64,000 nucleotides of DNA from Paralithodes platypus (GCA_032716605.1 CM064502.1:34297075-34361074), one strand, 5' to 3'; shown: positions 23,115 through 34,668, counted from the stretch's first letter. Made by a program: numbers and translations. The notes: generated by a model from the letters alone, not told the origin.

Positions 23115-23310
23115 TTAATCAGAGAAAGTAAAACACGCTAGAATTATATGTTGCGAATCAAAGTAAAACAAACCCGATTTTTTTTTATAGTTACATCAGG
23201 AAGAAGAAAGTAGTAACTTCAACGATTGGGCCGCCGCCGTTAGTTGATGAGAAAGGAGATTACACTAAAGATGAAGCAAACATTTCTAATGCTCTCAACA
23301 CCTTCTTTGC
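23115..23310 (+). pseudogene. Old CR1-like LINE fragment, right piece
   Basis: Starting at TTAA (23115-23118) the sequence aligns with about 20688-20870 of the full element: gttgcgaatcaaagtaaaac, then SYIRKKKVVTST-like coding and NALNTFFA. It continues the piece that ends at 16922. The next element, a gypsy pol, begins directly after. Confidence 0.75.
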
Positions 23311-24141
23311 AAAAACGCTCCAGCTACCTTTCAGTGCCTAATGAATCAGGTGACTGAGGGAGTACCTGGATGTGTAGTCTACATCAATGATATCCTGCTC
23401 TTTTCCCATACATGGGAAGAACACCTCTACCAAATCAAATTGCTTTTTTCTAATCTTGCTAAAGCTAATCTAGTTGCAAATTTAAAGAAATGCACCTTCA
23501 TCAAGAATACCGTCCAGTATCTTGGATATATAGTAGGACAGGGTCAGGTTGCACCTCCTCAAGCTAAAGTAGAATCAATTGTAAATTTCCCAACGCCAAA
23601 CAATAAGAAACAAATCCAGAGATACTTGGGAATGTTTGGGTATTATAGGAGGTTTATTCTAAATTGTTCAAGGTTAACAGAACCTTTAACAGATCTTCTC
23701 CGTAAAGCAAGTGTCACACTATGCCGATTTAAGAGCCGACGCTCCACGACTTAAGGAGTGGCGATACAAGGGGGAGACTACTGCCGAGTATCGTGAGTGA
23801 TAGAGGGGCGGGACGCCCACGGCAGGCAGTATGGACGGGCATGCCGCCTAACGGCAACTGGAAGGGGTCGAGAGGCAACCATGCAAGACCTAAGGAAGAT
23901 AAATGATGCCGCTGGGGCGGCGTCATTCTCCGTAACACGCAAACTGGTTGGCGACAATGCTCCTGACGAGCGGCTCCTATAGGAGGTAGAGTGGCGCCGA
24001 TAGATACTACGGCGGCGATGGACAGCCACCCTGTCACACTGGATCCCTACTCCGTCACACTTGATCCCGACCGAGGCAAACCGGTCCGTCGGAGGCGACG
24101 TTTGTGTGTGTGGGGGGTGGGGGGCGGGGGGGGGGGGAGGT

Positions 24142-24221
24142 TAAGCTTGAGATATAGGGAGGAAACTATAAACATAATAAAAAGATCCATAAATGAGCAA
24201 ACAAATGCGGCCATCTCCCCT
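24142..24221. repeat. FB-family TTAA element fragment
   Basis: The end atgcggccatctcccc before TTAA, with ggaggaaact and ataaacataataaaaa upstream, matches the reverse of the ends of the FB copies at 54667 and 55304. Confidence 0.5.
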
Positions 24222-24277
24222 TAATTAAGTGTTATTTTTTGTTTAGTAATTGGTAAAACAAGGCCATCTATAGTTAA

Positions 24278-24483
24278 CCCTTTCAGTACCGGTGACGTCT
24301 TTCTCGTTATAGTCTGGCAACTATTAGGTTATTGTATTATGCTTACAACGGACCTGTAGCAATCACAAGACCTCCATTCCTCTCATTTATCTCTCTTAAC
24401 TCCCACAGACCGTTCTTAAGCTGCATAAAATCGTCTAAGTATGGCAGAACTATGGCAAAACAAACGCCACCGCTATTGAAAGG
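24278..24483. mobile_element. TTAA MITE, family B (206 bp)
   Basis: It starts ccctttcagtaccggtgacg after TTAA (24274-24277) and ends with the degraded partner cgccaccgctattgaaaggg. The right flank is mutated (TTTA). Its length equals the copies at 3791-3996 and 55033-55239. Confidence 0.75.
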
Positions 24484-24502
24484 GTTTATGGGATCGGATT
24501 AA

Positions 24503-24625
24503 GGGGACAGTGGTGATTTTTGGGGTCTATTTATTTATATACTCATTTATTTTTTAGTTTCCTCGCTAGACCTCCATCAAGGTTAAAACAAAAACACCCC
24601 TATCTATCAACGATGTCCCGTGCGA
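24503..24625. repeat. FB-family TTAA element, left-end fragment
   Basis: It follows TTAA at 24499-24502 with ggggacagtgg and contains tagtttcctcgctagacctc and catcaaggttaaaac, as in the other FB copies. It breaks off near a tgtcccg segment. Confidence 0.55.
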
Positions 24626-25530
24626 AGTTACCAGGTCGCCCTATGACGGCGCCTGGGCGTTACCGGGTCGCTGCCTGAAGGCGACCTACCTTATAAGCGG
24701 CGTCTGATGCAGACAGGTCGACACCCTTGTACCGTCTGACGCCTACTGGATGCCGCCCGACGCCACCTGCCTACCGTCACCGTCCCGCCAATTTACTAGC
24801 CGCCGACTCATCTCATGAGAGTTGTGCATGTCGAACTTTTCCTGAGGCCCCTGACGACCTCTCCCGACGGCTCTCTTGAGTAGGCGCCCACCCACGTCGC
24901 ACGGCGATGTAGGCAAAGACCTGCTCCCGATCCTTAAGTCGTGGAGCGTCGGCACTTAAATCGGCAGAGTGTGACACCTGCTTTAGGATGTGAAGTTTGA
25001 ATGGTCCTCCGAATGTGAGGAAGCTTTCAGTGCTACTAAGTATATTCTATCTAACTATCCCGTTCTCCGTGGCCCTGATTTCACCAGATCTTTCTCCCTA
25101 GCTGTTGATGCAAGTAATACCGGGGTCGGAGCCGTGTTGCTATAGGAGGATGACTGTAATGTATTGCATCTTGTTTGCAATTTCAGTAAAAAGTTAAATT
25201 CTGCTCAACGTAATTACTCAGTAATAGAAAAGGAGCTGTTAGCATTGATTTTGTCTCTTCAATAATTTAGTGTCTATGTTCAATCTGCCCCTGGTTCCAT
25301 CACTGTATATACTGACCATCACCCATTAAATGTTTTGCACAAGTTCCAAAATAAGAACCAAAGACGGACCAGATGGAGCTTGTTACTGCAGGAGTACCCC
25401 CTAGATGTAAAACATATTACGGGTGTCCAGAATATGCTAGCAGAGTCTAAAAAAAAATCATATACTTTCCTCCTCTTGACCTCTTTTCTAGCAGGGGAGG
25501 TATTACATCTGGAGCCACCAAGATGTGATA

Positions 25531-26967
25531 TGTGACAGACACCAAGCTGTGATCCGCACCTGTACTGCACCAGGTGCGGAGATTCTCCCTCTCTTTCTCA
25601 ACCTGCGGACGCGACAACGAGAGAGAGAGAGAGAGAGAGAGAGCGCCTAGCTGTTTCCCGCCAAATTCCTTCTTTCTCACCGGCCTACGTGACTTGATAC
25701 ACCTGCACACGCCGGACGGGCGGTGACTGTAGTGAGCAGCTCCCCTACTCCCTCTTCATTCAAGCACCTGTATTGGCTCGCACACCTGCCCCTCGCCTGT
25801 AATTGGTCCACACAACCTGCCTGTCTGTGATTGGAAGCGGCACATGTATTCTGGCCTACGTGACTCATGAATCAAGCTCTGATTGGACTAGTGTGGTGAT
25901 GGACTCTTTTATAATGACAGATATACTAGTGATAGTCAGTTGCATTCTTAGCTGGGTGGAGAGAGCAGTATGGCCAGACGTGACTATAACAGGCTTGTAT
26001 ATTAGGTGTTATTTTGTGTTTAAGAGCGTGCCTCGTGACCTCTTACTCGTTATTTAGGAAATTCGTGACTATTCGTGACTATTAGAGGTATGTTGTAAAT
26101 ACTGACCCTCATGTGATGTAGGATTTGTGATTGGAGATTGGATATTGGAGATTGGATATTAAATATATAAACTAATTTACATGGAAGACATTGTACTAAA
26201 GTTACTTAATTTATTTGATGTAATACTATTGTTTCATTAGTGATTAAGCATTGTTTAAGTCCTATTAATTTATATTGAGACTTAATTCATATTGTAAAGC
26301 AAATTGAACTGTAACTTTAGTTCTTTTTTAAAATGGAACCAAAACGGATACCAACACGATCCTGAAATATTAAATGTTAATTTCTTTCAATTATTTTGTT
26401 TAGTTGTAAAATACTTTATTTGTTTATAAATACAATTCCCTTTTGTATGTGACTTTGTTATATTCCCTTATCTATCGTATTGATTAATTAAATGTCTTGC
26501 AGTAATAGGAATAAATAAGATAGAGGCTAACAAGAGAATTATAATAAATTAAGATAATAACGAGGAAAGAGAATAAGAGTGAATCATAATCATTAAAGGG
26601 CTAACTAACTAAATTAATTATATATAAAAAGATCTTAATAACATTTATCCTTTAATACTAATCAAGATTCATTAAAAGTCCTTACGATCATCAAAAGCTT
26701 TTCTCTATTCTAAATTTATAGCCTCCTGAATATTAAACATTGAAATGATTCGATATGACTTGAATAAGTTTCATGATTGATCATAATTGTAGCGTATCAG
26801 AATATAAAGGATAAACAGTCCCAACAGCGAGAAGGAAAGCAAGTAACAACATAACAAACTTTAACAATTTAAGTTCTATTGGCCTTCAGCTGTCTGATAC
26901 CTTTTTCATATCGTCTGTTAGGTCTAGTTTCATTAAGGTAACCACTTCTGAATCAAGATACGTAACA
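25531..26967 (+). repeat. 3' LTR of gypsy element A (1437 bp)
   Basis: It begins tgtgacagac right after the RNase H region and its 3' sequence and ends gatacgtaaca, giving TG...CA ends. The ends resemble the minus-strand reading of the LTRs at 27223, 32877 and 58739 (TGTGACG...CGTAACA). It contains a GA microsatellite (25620-25643) and a TATA-like tcttttataatgac near 25908. The second LTR was not found. Confidence 0.6.
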
Positions 26968-26968
26968 A

Positions 26969-26978
26969 TATATATATA

Positions 26979-27050
<72 letters not shown>

Positions 27051-27056
27051 CTGTAT

Positions 27057-27087
<31 letters not shown>

Positions 27088-27100
27088 CAGTATATACCGG
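26969..27100. repeat. (TA)n microsatellite
   Basis: Long alternating TA with short breaks such as actgta. Tyr-Ile open frames across it are artefacts of the repeat. Confidence 0.95.
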
Positions 27101-27102
27101 TT

Positions 27103-27222
27103 ATAAATATATAAGAAAGTGTGAGAGTAACGTTTCACTCTTATATTGGAGAGTTGCACAGAGTAGGGGTGGGATTGTGTTGCAAGACGGGTACCACGTG
27201 CCGTACGTAAAGGAGGTGGTAT
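27103..27222 (-). pseudogene. Jockey-like LINE 3' fragment
   Basis: On the minus strand it encodes GTRLATQSHPYSVQLSNIRV and KRYSHT, matching copy 1 at about 1250-1360. It is cut on one side by the TA microsatellite and on the other by the LTR that begins at 27223. Confidence 0.8.
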
Positions 27223-28910
27223 TGTTACGATCCAGGTTCTCAAAGACACAGGGCTCTTCAACATTGGACTAGATAATGGCAAAACGCAACAATGGTAACA
27301 CTAGATCCAACCCCTGCCTTAAACACTGGAAAACAAAACACCATTACCGCCCTGAGTCGTGCCTGGACAACGAGGTATCCTATGACTCGGTAACTGGTGC
27401 ACACACACTAGGCTGACGCTCAATGAAACAGCCTATTCTCAAACAGTAAAAGATTACTCGATTATGTTACACAAAGAAAAGATAGTTAACGTGATTAATT
27501 AACGTTACGGTAGATACTCAAGTAACTGGCACTCCTGTATTAAAGAAAGTGCAATGCTAGTCCTGCAACATCAACTGGAAACTTCTGAAATAAGTCTGAT
27601 GCTGGGAAGATGTTCGTAAAGAATCTTGAACAATTATAATGCAGAATACGGGTCACAATAAATGCTAGGACATATAGTAATAATAGGCAGGCGAATAATA
27701 AAGACTGCGTAAAGGTAGTAATGCTCGACAACTAAAGAAATGCTTCGTGACACAACGCAACAGCCTACTAGGGTTGTGCAACTCAACAACAACCTCGGCT
27801 CAAAAGTGCAGTGAATAATAATGTTGCATACATATAATAATGGGGACTTATCTCTACCCAGTGTCTGCTCAGTTAATAAAGTCTAGCTGGGGTATCAAGG
27901 CAGGGCAACAATGGGTGAGCATGCGGCTCGTAGCCTAACGTTGTCCGAAGGTGGTATAATGAAGATTACGTTATATGACGGGGATGCTCTCTTGATAAAT
28001 CTAGGTCTCTAGTACCTAGCTCTATCCTGGCGATCCCTCAGAAGTCAACACAAAGAGGCAGCACTATGTTGTGAGGGATAGGCTAGGGCCCTCTCACACC
28101 ACAGCGCTGTGCTCGCAAAGTAAACCCACCCGAACACAACTTAGGCTCCCACAGTACCTGCAGCTAACACTGCACACATCGGAGACAACGACACAGTAAC
28201 CTTACCCCTAGTCTAGCTTTAGATAACCAAGCAGAATCACTCAAAACCTTGCCAGGGAGACATATACCGGTCTACAACCTTCCCGAGAGAGGACACATAC
28301 GGAAAAGTCCGTCTCTCTAACCTCAATAAAGCATAATACCTCCTTAACCTAATACATGGAAATATCTGAGAGCTTCGCGTACAATACGACTGGTCGACGG
28401 TGAACGTCTATGCTGTAACCAGAAGGGATGTAGAGTTTAATAAAGATTAGAGAATGAGAAAGGAGAAGTCGAGAGAGAGAAATAGTATGCAAAGTGGCGA
28501 GTATGGGGGACAGAATTGCAAAGGATGTAGGCGATACGCGTGTCAGGCAAGCTCTGAGCTGGTAAAGAACACGAGGCCGCGATGGGAAGGGACTAGTTGA
28601 CCACCCGGCCGCCAACGCCGTCAGCGCCTAAGCGAGCCGCGTCATAGCTCACCCCGCTGCCAGGTGTACTCCCTCACCCTCTCTCGCTCGCCTCCCACAC
28701 AAGCAACATTTATATTATAGCGAATATAAAATATAAGGCGCGGTCACAGACCAAAACAAAGACCATTTCTAGACTGTCTGTGGCAACACGACACTAATTA
28801 AATAAAGCAGATCATTCTAGGACAACTGTAGCCCATCCCCCCATCCTGGCGAGCGCTAGCGAGCTGCAATGCCCCACGCAACCATTCTGCTAACGCCGGG
28901 AGGCGTCACA
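27223..28910 (-). repeat. 3' LTR of gypsy element B (1688 bp)
   Basis: On the plus strand it reads tgttacgatccaggttct to ccgggaggcgtcaca, with TG...CA ends. A run of ten C (28911-28920) follows, which on the minus strand is a G-tract directly before the LTR, as expected of a polypurine tract. The pol of element B lies upstream on the same strand. Two related LTRs, both without internal sequence, are at 32877-34668 and 58739-60563. Confidence 0.8.
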
Positions 28911-29413
28911 CCCCCCCCCCAAGATATGGGACACTCAACCATGAGCCCATATCTGAACAGGCAGAATGTCGGTAGAATCTGCCCCTCCTAACCACTCTGC
29001 CACTCATGGAATGCAAGCTCAGTCTCCTCAAAAAAAAATACAACAACATTTATATATAAAACAAATCTTTCACCCTTCCCAAATATAATACATTAATTCA
29101 TAACATTGTGCTCCCAGAGCGAGCTTTAAGAAGCACAGCCTACTGAGGGAGAATCATCTGCACTCAGTACTCAGCTACAATATTATCTTAAAATTAATTA
29201 TAAAAAAGAAAGAGTTTTTATTTAATTTTTCATATTTGATTTTAATGTTGTTTTTGGCGGCTACTATAGATGTAGCCTAATTTTCTTCTAATCAAAGCCA
29301 ACAACTCCTGCCCTGCGACCCTAAGCTGATGCTACACACGCGAGCCAACAAGCACCAGCGCAAAAATACACCGCGAGCCAAGACAGGAGGCTATATCAAC
29401 ATACTGTGGTAGC
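28911..29413 (-). other. Gypsy B region between pol and 3' LTR
   Basis: This 500-bp stretch holds no recognisable domain. It ends in the candidate polypurine tract. No envelope-like gene is seen. Confidence 0.5.
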
Positions 29414-30360
29414 CTACCCCGGATCCTCCACCCGCGACAAACAGTCCGCAATCACATTCTCACAACCGGCAATATGGCGAATGTCTAAGTTGAACTCTTG
29501 CAACATGAGCGACCATCTGGTCAGCCTCATATTCCGGTTGTGGAATTGATTGAGGAATTTAAGCGGGTGGTGGTCGGTATACACTACCACGACTGGCCCA
29601 TAGGCAGGAACATAGACCTCAAAGTGTCTGAGCGCTAACACGATTGCCAGCAGTTCCTTTTCAACAACCGAATAGTTTTTCTGTGCTGAATTAAATTTCT
29701 TTGAAAAGAAACTGACTAGATGCTCAAGACCTTCCTCGTCTGTCTGCAAAAGTACGGCACCAGCCCCTACTCCGCTGGCATCAGTCGCCAACTGAAATGG
29801 TCGTTCAAAGTCCGGGGCCCTGAGGATAGGGTGAGTGCATAAAAGGTGTTTAACTACTCGAAACGCCTGCTCACACTCAGGTGCCCAGCGGAACTTTTTA
29901 TCTTTAGCTAGTAGATCTGTCAAAGGAGCTAACACAGTAGAATAACCTCTTATAAAGCGGCGGTAATACCCAATCATGCCCAAAAATCTCATGATCTGCC
30001 GCTTGGTGGTCGGCCTGGGGAACAAGTCGATAGCCTGTATCTTCTGTTGGGGCGGGCTCACCTGCCCTAACCCAACCACAAACCCCAGATACTGCACCGT
30101 GGCTTGCACAAAGTCACACTTGCCCAGATTAACCACCAAGCCAGCTTTACTAAGTTGACTAAATAAGGCTTCTATGTGCTCACAGTGCCTTTGGAAATCG
30201 TTGTCATAAATGATCACGTCATCAAGGTAGACAGTACAGTTTGGGATGTCTGCTACGATGTCGTTCATTAAGCTCTGGAAAGTGGCCGGTGCATTTTTCA
30301 GACCATATGGCATCACGTTGCAACGGTAAGTACTGCCATACAGTTTTACCCTTTCTGTAG
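29414..30360 (-). pseudogene. Gypsy element B pol: RT and RNase H, intact frame but 5'-truncated
   Basis: The minus-strand frame is uninterrupted over about 315 codons. The RT part has RCNVMPYGLKNAPATFQSL and the catalytic YLDDVIIYDND, then QYLGFVVGLGQVSPPQQ and RFLGMIGYYRRFI. RNase H follows with FQLATDASGVGAGAVLLQ, NYSVVEKELLAIVLALRHF, VVYTDHHPLKFLNQF and IRHIAGCENVIADCLSRV. Integrase is absent after RNase H, and the N-terminal RT half is missing: the sequence joins an unrelated pseudogene at about 30360-30380. An intact frame in a truncated element suggests a recent insertion or deletion event. It encodes the enzyme that copies the element's RNA and removes the RNA strand. Confidence 0.85.
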
Positions 30361-30379
30361 AATGCTGCAGTGAAATCAC

Positions 30380-31960
30380 AACCAGTAAATGAATGAAGAA
30401 CTGGCATGACAGATGCTAGGCCCTTCTACTTTGACTCCAAGGCAATGCTGCTAATTATATCAATATATCTACGGATATTTCCTGACCCACATTCCATAAG
30501 GATGCAATTGTATTATGTTGGCCTGGGACTTCTTATGTGCCTTCCTAGCATTCCGAGGAGAATCTCCATTACATCAGTATTTGATGATCTGACAACAACA
30601 TTTCCAGTAACATTGGATGCATGGAATGCAAGGAGAGTGTCATCTTACTCATGACTACCCTGAATATAGGCTGGATATCATCTTGAAATCTACCCCATTG
30701 AATGTGAGATGGGCACAGTCACCTTCATGGGATACAAGAACTGTCTTCTTGTCTAGGATTTGCCCATACTCATATTCCTGCCATTCTTTGAGAAGATAAA
30801 TTGCCAACATTACTGATCCTTGAATAAACCATTTTGTAGCAGTTTCTGACGGCTCTGTCTGGGTAATTGAGCTGGACCAGTGATGCTCCATGTAGATTTC
30901 TCTAACTTGCTTTTAGGGAAATCGGACGATATATGTAAACAAATACATTAATCTCATTCCCTAGACTGGCACAGATGTATTCCAAAAGCGACCTAGCCAA
31001 GTTTCCATACAATGTGATGCGCCCAATGACAGAGAGGAATGAGTAGATCAATAGCCCACCATCAATCACAGTCACATTGATAAGTGGTAAAGGTGTTACT
31101 GTGAATTCATCATGTAGTGCTGAGTGGTACTTGAAAAGTAGACAGAATGGATACAAAACACCATCTGAGGAAGAGCACTTTATTGACAACGTTTCGCAGA
31201 TAGCTTCATCAGGTCACTAGCAAATACTGGTACCTAGGAGGCCTTACATATGTCATGACGGAATTTAAGGCCTCCAAGGTACCAGTATTTGTTAGTGACC
31301 TGATGAAGCTATCTGCGAAACGTTGTCAATAAAGTGCTCTTCCTCAGATGGTGTTTTTTATTCATCATGTAGTCCATCAAACTTATCAAGCAACTTGTTC
31401 TTCTCTGTCTGTTGCCCTGATTCGTATGATTGCACAATTGACAGTGGGTATTCTGTGATTGGAAAGGTCATGACAGCCTGAGATTGAAGGTCGTCCTATG
31501 AGAAGCTGCAACTAGTATTCTTATGAAAGCACCTCTGAGGCTTTCAGTAGCTGGTTTTCCTTTGGCAGTGAGATGCTTTATGGAGTATTCCTTTGCAAGA
31601 TTGGCTATCTTTTTTCTTTGGATGGGCTTCAAGAATCTTTCTTTATCTGCCATTCATTCCTCTTGAAACTTAACACAGCTTTCATGACCAGCAACAAGGC
31701 TCCCTGTTCATGTTTCTACAGATGGTGCTTTTCCTGTGACGATGTTCAAGAGGCAAGCAGTATGTTTCCAAGGCCGCATGGTGCCCCTTGATGTGTTAAA
31801 AACTGCATATGCCGACATTGCCATAACCTTTCTATCCACTGCTTCTTTGTTATCATCGCCTGAATGTTTTTGAAAGCCAAAAGGAGTGTTTTGTAAAACA
31901 GTAAGATTACTTCAGGTAGGTCAGGTGACCATGCATTGAGTGTCTCTACTGTTGTTGGAG
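30380..31960 (-). pseudogene. Pseudogene of a widespread invertebrate family with an HAFTGCD-type motif
   Basis: Minus-strand fragments in several frames line up in the order of a large, poorly characterised protein family that is multi-copy in many invertebrates. First comes LPEVILLFYKTLLLAF (about 31900) and FLKPIQRKKIANLAKEYSIK (about 31640-31580). Then TEYPLSIVQSYESGQQTEKN (about 31450), VTVIDGGLLIYSFLSVIG (about 31065) and SLYSG plus DDTLLAFHASN (about 30660-30620). Last is MPVLHSFTGCDFTAAFYRKG (about 30407-30347). I know the motif from general memory of such proteins; the function is not established. It is broken by stops, frameshifts and a 200-bp palindrome, and its end is cut by gypsy element B. 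No introns were recognised, which fits either a retrocopy or an intron-poor family. Confidence 0.6.
31155..31357. repeat. Near-perfect palindrome, hammerhead-like motif in each arm
   Basis: Two arms of about 90 bp (31155-31245 and 31266-31357) are inverted repeats with only a few mismatches around a loop of about 20 bp. Each arm carries ctgatgaagctatctgcg then aaacgttgtc, resembling the conserved core of hammerhead ribozymes (CTGATGA ... GAAAC ... GTC), a motif known at the ends of Penelope-like elements. In the right arm CTGATGA is at 31300-31306 and GAAAC at 31317-31321. Stem II is only two clear pairs and stem I was not found, so activity is uncertain. It is inserted in the HAFTGCD pseudogene. 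Confidence 0.7.
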
Positions 31961-32294
31961 TCAGCTAACCATTATAAATAATTTACTGTTAACTGAACAT
32001 TCTGATGAAAAATTATCAAGAATTTCAATATGATATAGAAATGGGCATCAAACATAGTACCGCTAACTAAAGAAAACCACCCTGAAAGTATATACAGGAG
32101 TAACTATTTATTTTTAGGCCTTGGCAAGCAGGAATTTGTTGCCTGAATTTTAGTTGAATTATATGTAGTGACAGTACTGTTATTAATGTATGCATTAATT
32201 AAGACCATCCTCACATACTAATAATGGTGAGTGGACAGACATTTAGGAAACATACTTGATAAGAGTAGGCTACAGTATCACTTCGAATTTCTAA
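31961..32294. other. AT-rich sequence, nothing recognised
   Basis: No ORF, repeat match or motif could be supported before the TTAA MITE. Confidence 0.4.
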
Positions 32295-32298
32295 TTAA

Positions 32299-32804
32299 CC
32301 CGGGAACGGCGAGAAAACTCTAAAGACTCTCGCCTTGGCCCACCGAGACGGTGGGCCAAGGCGAGAACACTCTTAAGAGGTAAGGCATAAAAACACATTT
32401 TAAAAGGCCCCAGTAGCACTTAAAACAAGTGAAATGGTGATTAAGTGAGATAATTCCCCTCCATACCTCCTATCACTCCTCCACATGTGACCCTCCTTTC
32501 CCCCCCTTCAATTATCACCTATTTTTCCTCTTATTACCATATTTATTGGTGAATTTATGGTGCCAATATCTCCAAGCCGATCCTAGGGTGTGGTGTTGCG
32601 TATGTCTATGCGTGGGAAAGATAGAGAGAGACAACCCTCACACCCTCAGCCTCTCTCCAGGCACCGAGAGGGGAACAATTGGTGCATAATTATGAATAAG
32701 TAATAACGATATTTATCGTAAAATGACGATTTTAGGCGGGAATGGAGCCTAATATTGCCGCCCAGTAGTATGGTGTTCACTACACACAGCTCGCCATTCA
32801 AATG
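32299..32804. mobile_element. TTAA MITE, family A, best-defined copy (506 bp)
   Basis: Perfect TTAA flanks at 32295-32298 and 32805-32808. Ends are cccgggaacggcgag and the complement of ctcgccattcaaatg, imperfect inverted repeats sharing GAAYGGCGAG. Inside the left end is a further hairpin, ccttggcccaccgagacggt and its partner near 32331-32362. The CCC start and TTAA target resemble piggyBac termini. It is non-coding. Confidence 0.85.
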
Positions 32805-32820
32805 TTAAGCTTACCATAAG

Positions 32821-32874
<54 letters not shown>

Positions 32875-32876
32875 TG

Positions 32877-34668
32877 TGTTATGATCCAGGTTCTACAAGA
32901 CACAGGGCTCTTCGTCATTGGACTAGATAAGGCTAAATGCAACAACGGTAACACTAGTTCCATCCCCTGCCTTAACCACTGGAAAACAAAACACCTATAC
33001 CGCCCTGAGTCGTGCCTGGACAACGAGGTATCCTATGACTCGGTAAAAGGTGCACACTATAGGCTGATGATCACTGAAGCAGCCTATACTCATACAACAT
33101 ACGATTACTTTATTAAAGTATACAAGGAAAAAGATAGATAGCGTAATTAAATCGCAGCAACGATTTAATAGCAAACTAGAAGAAGGATAATTAACGTTAC
33201 GTTAAATAATCAGTAAACTGTCACTCCTGTCTGAAAGAAAGTGAAACAAAGAAAGTCCTAAAGCATCATGCCGGAATCTTCTGCAAAAGTCAGATGCAAC
33301 TAAGAAGGTACGTATCGGATTCTGAACTGTGTATTATTACTGTGGGAACATATATAGTGTAGGGACATACGGTGTTATCTGGCACAGGTGTAATTATAAA
33401 ACAGTCGGCAGTCTAAACTCTAACCACAAAAAGATGTGCTTTCTCCCACCAAGCACAAGCCTGCTCTGGTTGGGTCTCTCAGCAACAATCACGACTTACT
33501 ATAAACATAAGGAACAATAATGCTGCACACATATACACAATGAGATTATAAACCCTAATCGGGGGTCTGCCAGGTGGACGAAGTCTAGCAGGGGAGTCGT
33601 AGGCTAGGCTACCTGGGCCGAGCCACCTCCTCGGTAGCCTAGTGTCGTTCTCAAGTCTGTGCGCCTAGTTACATTAAATGACGGGGTGCTCTCTTGAGAG
33701 ATCCAGGTCTCGTGTACCTGGTTCTCTCCTGGCGACCCTCCTAAGTCAAAAGCTAACGAGCTAGCACAGTGCTGGGTGGACTAGGCAAACGCCCTCACGC
33801 CAACACATTGCTAGGCTCTAAGGTACACAGACAAGAAAATTACCTAGGCCTCCGCAGGTATCCGGTACAGTTGCATAGGCTCAACGAAGTCTATGCTCAT
33901 AGGAAACTGCAACCTGATAGCCTCTCCCCAGTCTAGCATCGACTAACCTGGCAGACACCCAAGAAAATAAGGTTGGGGCAACACAATGAGTATGTCAAAC
34001 CTCCCCAAGCCAAAATGGATAACCCTCTGATCCAAAATGCCTAACTAAGTACATATAATATCTCTGAGAGCTCGCTGTATAATACAGTGACGGATATATG
34101 AAATCAACGTCAAGGGGAAGGGCAGTTAATTAATAGTAGGATATACGGAGAAAAAAAGGTAAGCAGTGGTAGAGAAAGTTCGGAATAGGGGGGTGAGGTG
34201 GGCTGATAGATTGCAAAGGGATGTTAGTGTTACAGCACTAAGAGGAGCTCTGAGGGAGACACAAGGACAGGAGCCCAGCCCACACCACCGCCCCAGGACC
34301 GCGGCCGCCAATCACAGATGACTACGTCACCAGCCAGCAGGGCTGCAGAAGGCGCCAGGAGCCACCAGCCAATCAAGGGCGCGGGAAAGCGCGCGAGCGG
34401 GAAAACTCCTCCAGTGAGGGAGGCAACACATACCTACGCACGCACACATTACCACCGCCCTCTCGCTATTCTCTCTCTCCCTCCACAATGCATCTTATAT
34501 TCTACTAATGATATGAAATACTTCCCGTTGTCACAGACGAAAGTAAATGCCACCACGGGACTGTCTGTAACAACACAAACACTATGAAAGAAAGAACAAC
34601 ATTCTCTGATAACTGTAGCCCATTTCACTGCCTGGGGAGAGGGGAGAAGAGGATCGGGAGCCAACCGC
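32877..34668 (-). repeat. Solo LTR of the gypsy B type, one end slightly truncated
   Basis: It starts tgttatgatccaggttct like the LTR at 27223, and shares ctcttgagagatccaggtct, ctgataactgtagcccattt and other blocks along its length. The last few bases (cgtcaca) are missing, replaced by a TA repeat at 34669. TA/CT microsatellite also precedes it (32821-32875). No internal gypsy sequence adjoins it. Confidence 0.75.

Larger units (their letters stand above)
23708..24980. mobile_element. TIR DNA transposon, non-autonomous, GC-rich (1.27 kb)
   Basis: Terminal inverted repeats of about 50 bp bracket it: caagtgtcacactatgccga at the left and the complement of tcggcagagtgtgacacctg at the right, continuing through ccgacgctccacgacttaag and its partner. 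Inversion even extends a few bases outward (gtaaag/cttta). A clean direct target duplication could not be read; the CAAGTG/CAGGTG start would suit a hAT-like element, which is a guess. No transposase is visible. It holds younger TTAA insertions (FB fragments at 24142-24221 and 24503-24625 and a family B MITE at 24278-24483). Confidence 0.75.
23311..25527 (+). pseudogene. Gypsy pol fragment: RT and RNase H
   Basis: The RT part shows VVYINDILLFSHTWEEHLYQ; the usual catalytic Y-x-D-D reads YIND, a lost catalytic Asp. QYLGYIVGQGQVAPPQ and RYLGMFGYYRRFI follow, then DLLRKA before the insert. After it the RNase H part resumes with SLAVDASNTGVGAVLL, RNYSVIEKELLALILSLQ, VYTDHHPLNVLHKF and TRWSLLLQEYPLDVKHITG. 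Stops interrupt it near 25143 and 25262. The family copies LTR retrotransposon RNA into DNA. Gypsy element B (29414-30360) is the closest relative in the window. Confidence 0.85.
23311..26967 (+). mobile_element. Ty3/gypsy element A, 5'-truncated, with its 3' LTR
   Basis: It comprises a pol fragment (23311-25527) and an LTR (25531-26967). The coding part starts abruptly in the RT (KNAPATFQC), abutting a CR1 fragment, so the 5' half is lost. A TIR transposon splits the pol at 23708-24980. Confidence 0.75.
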
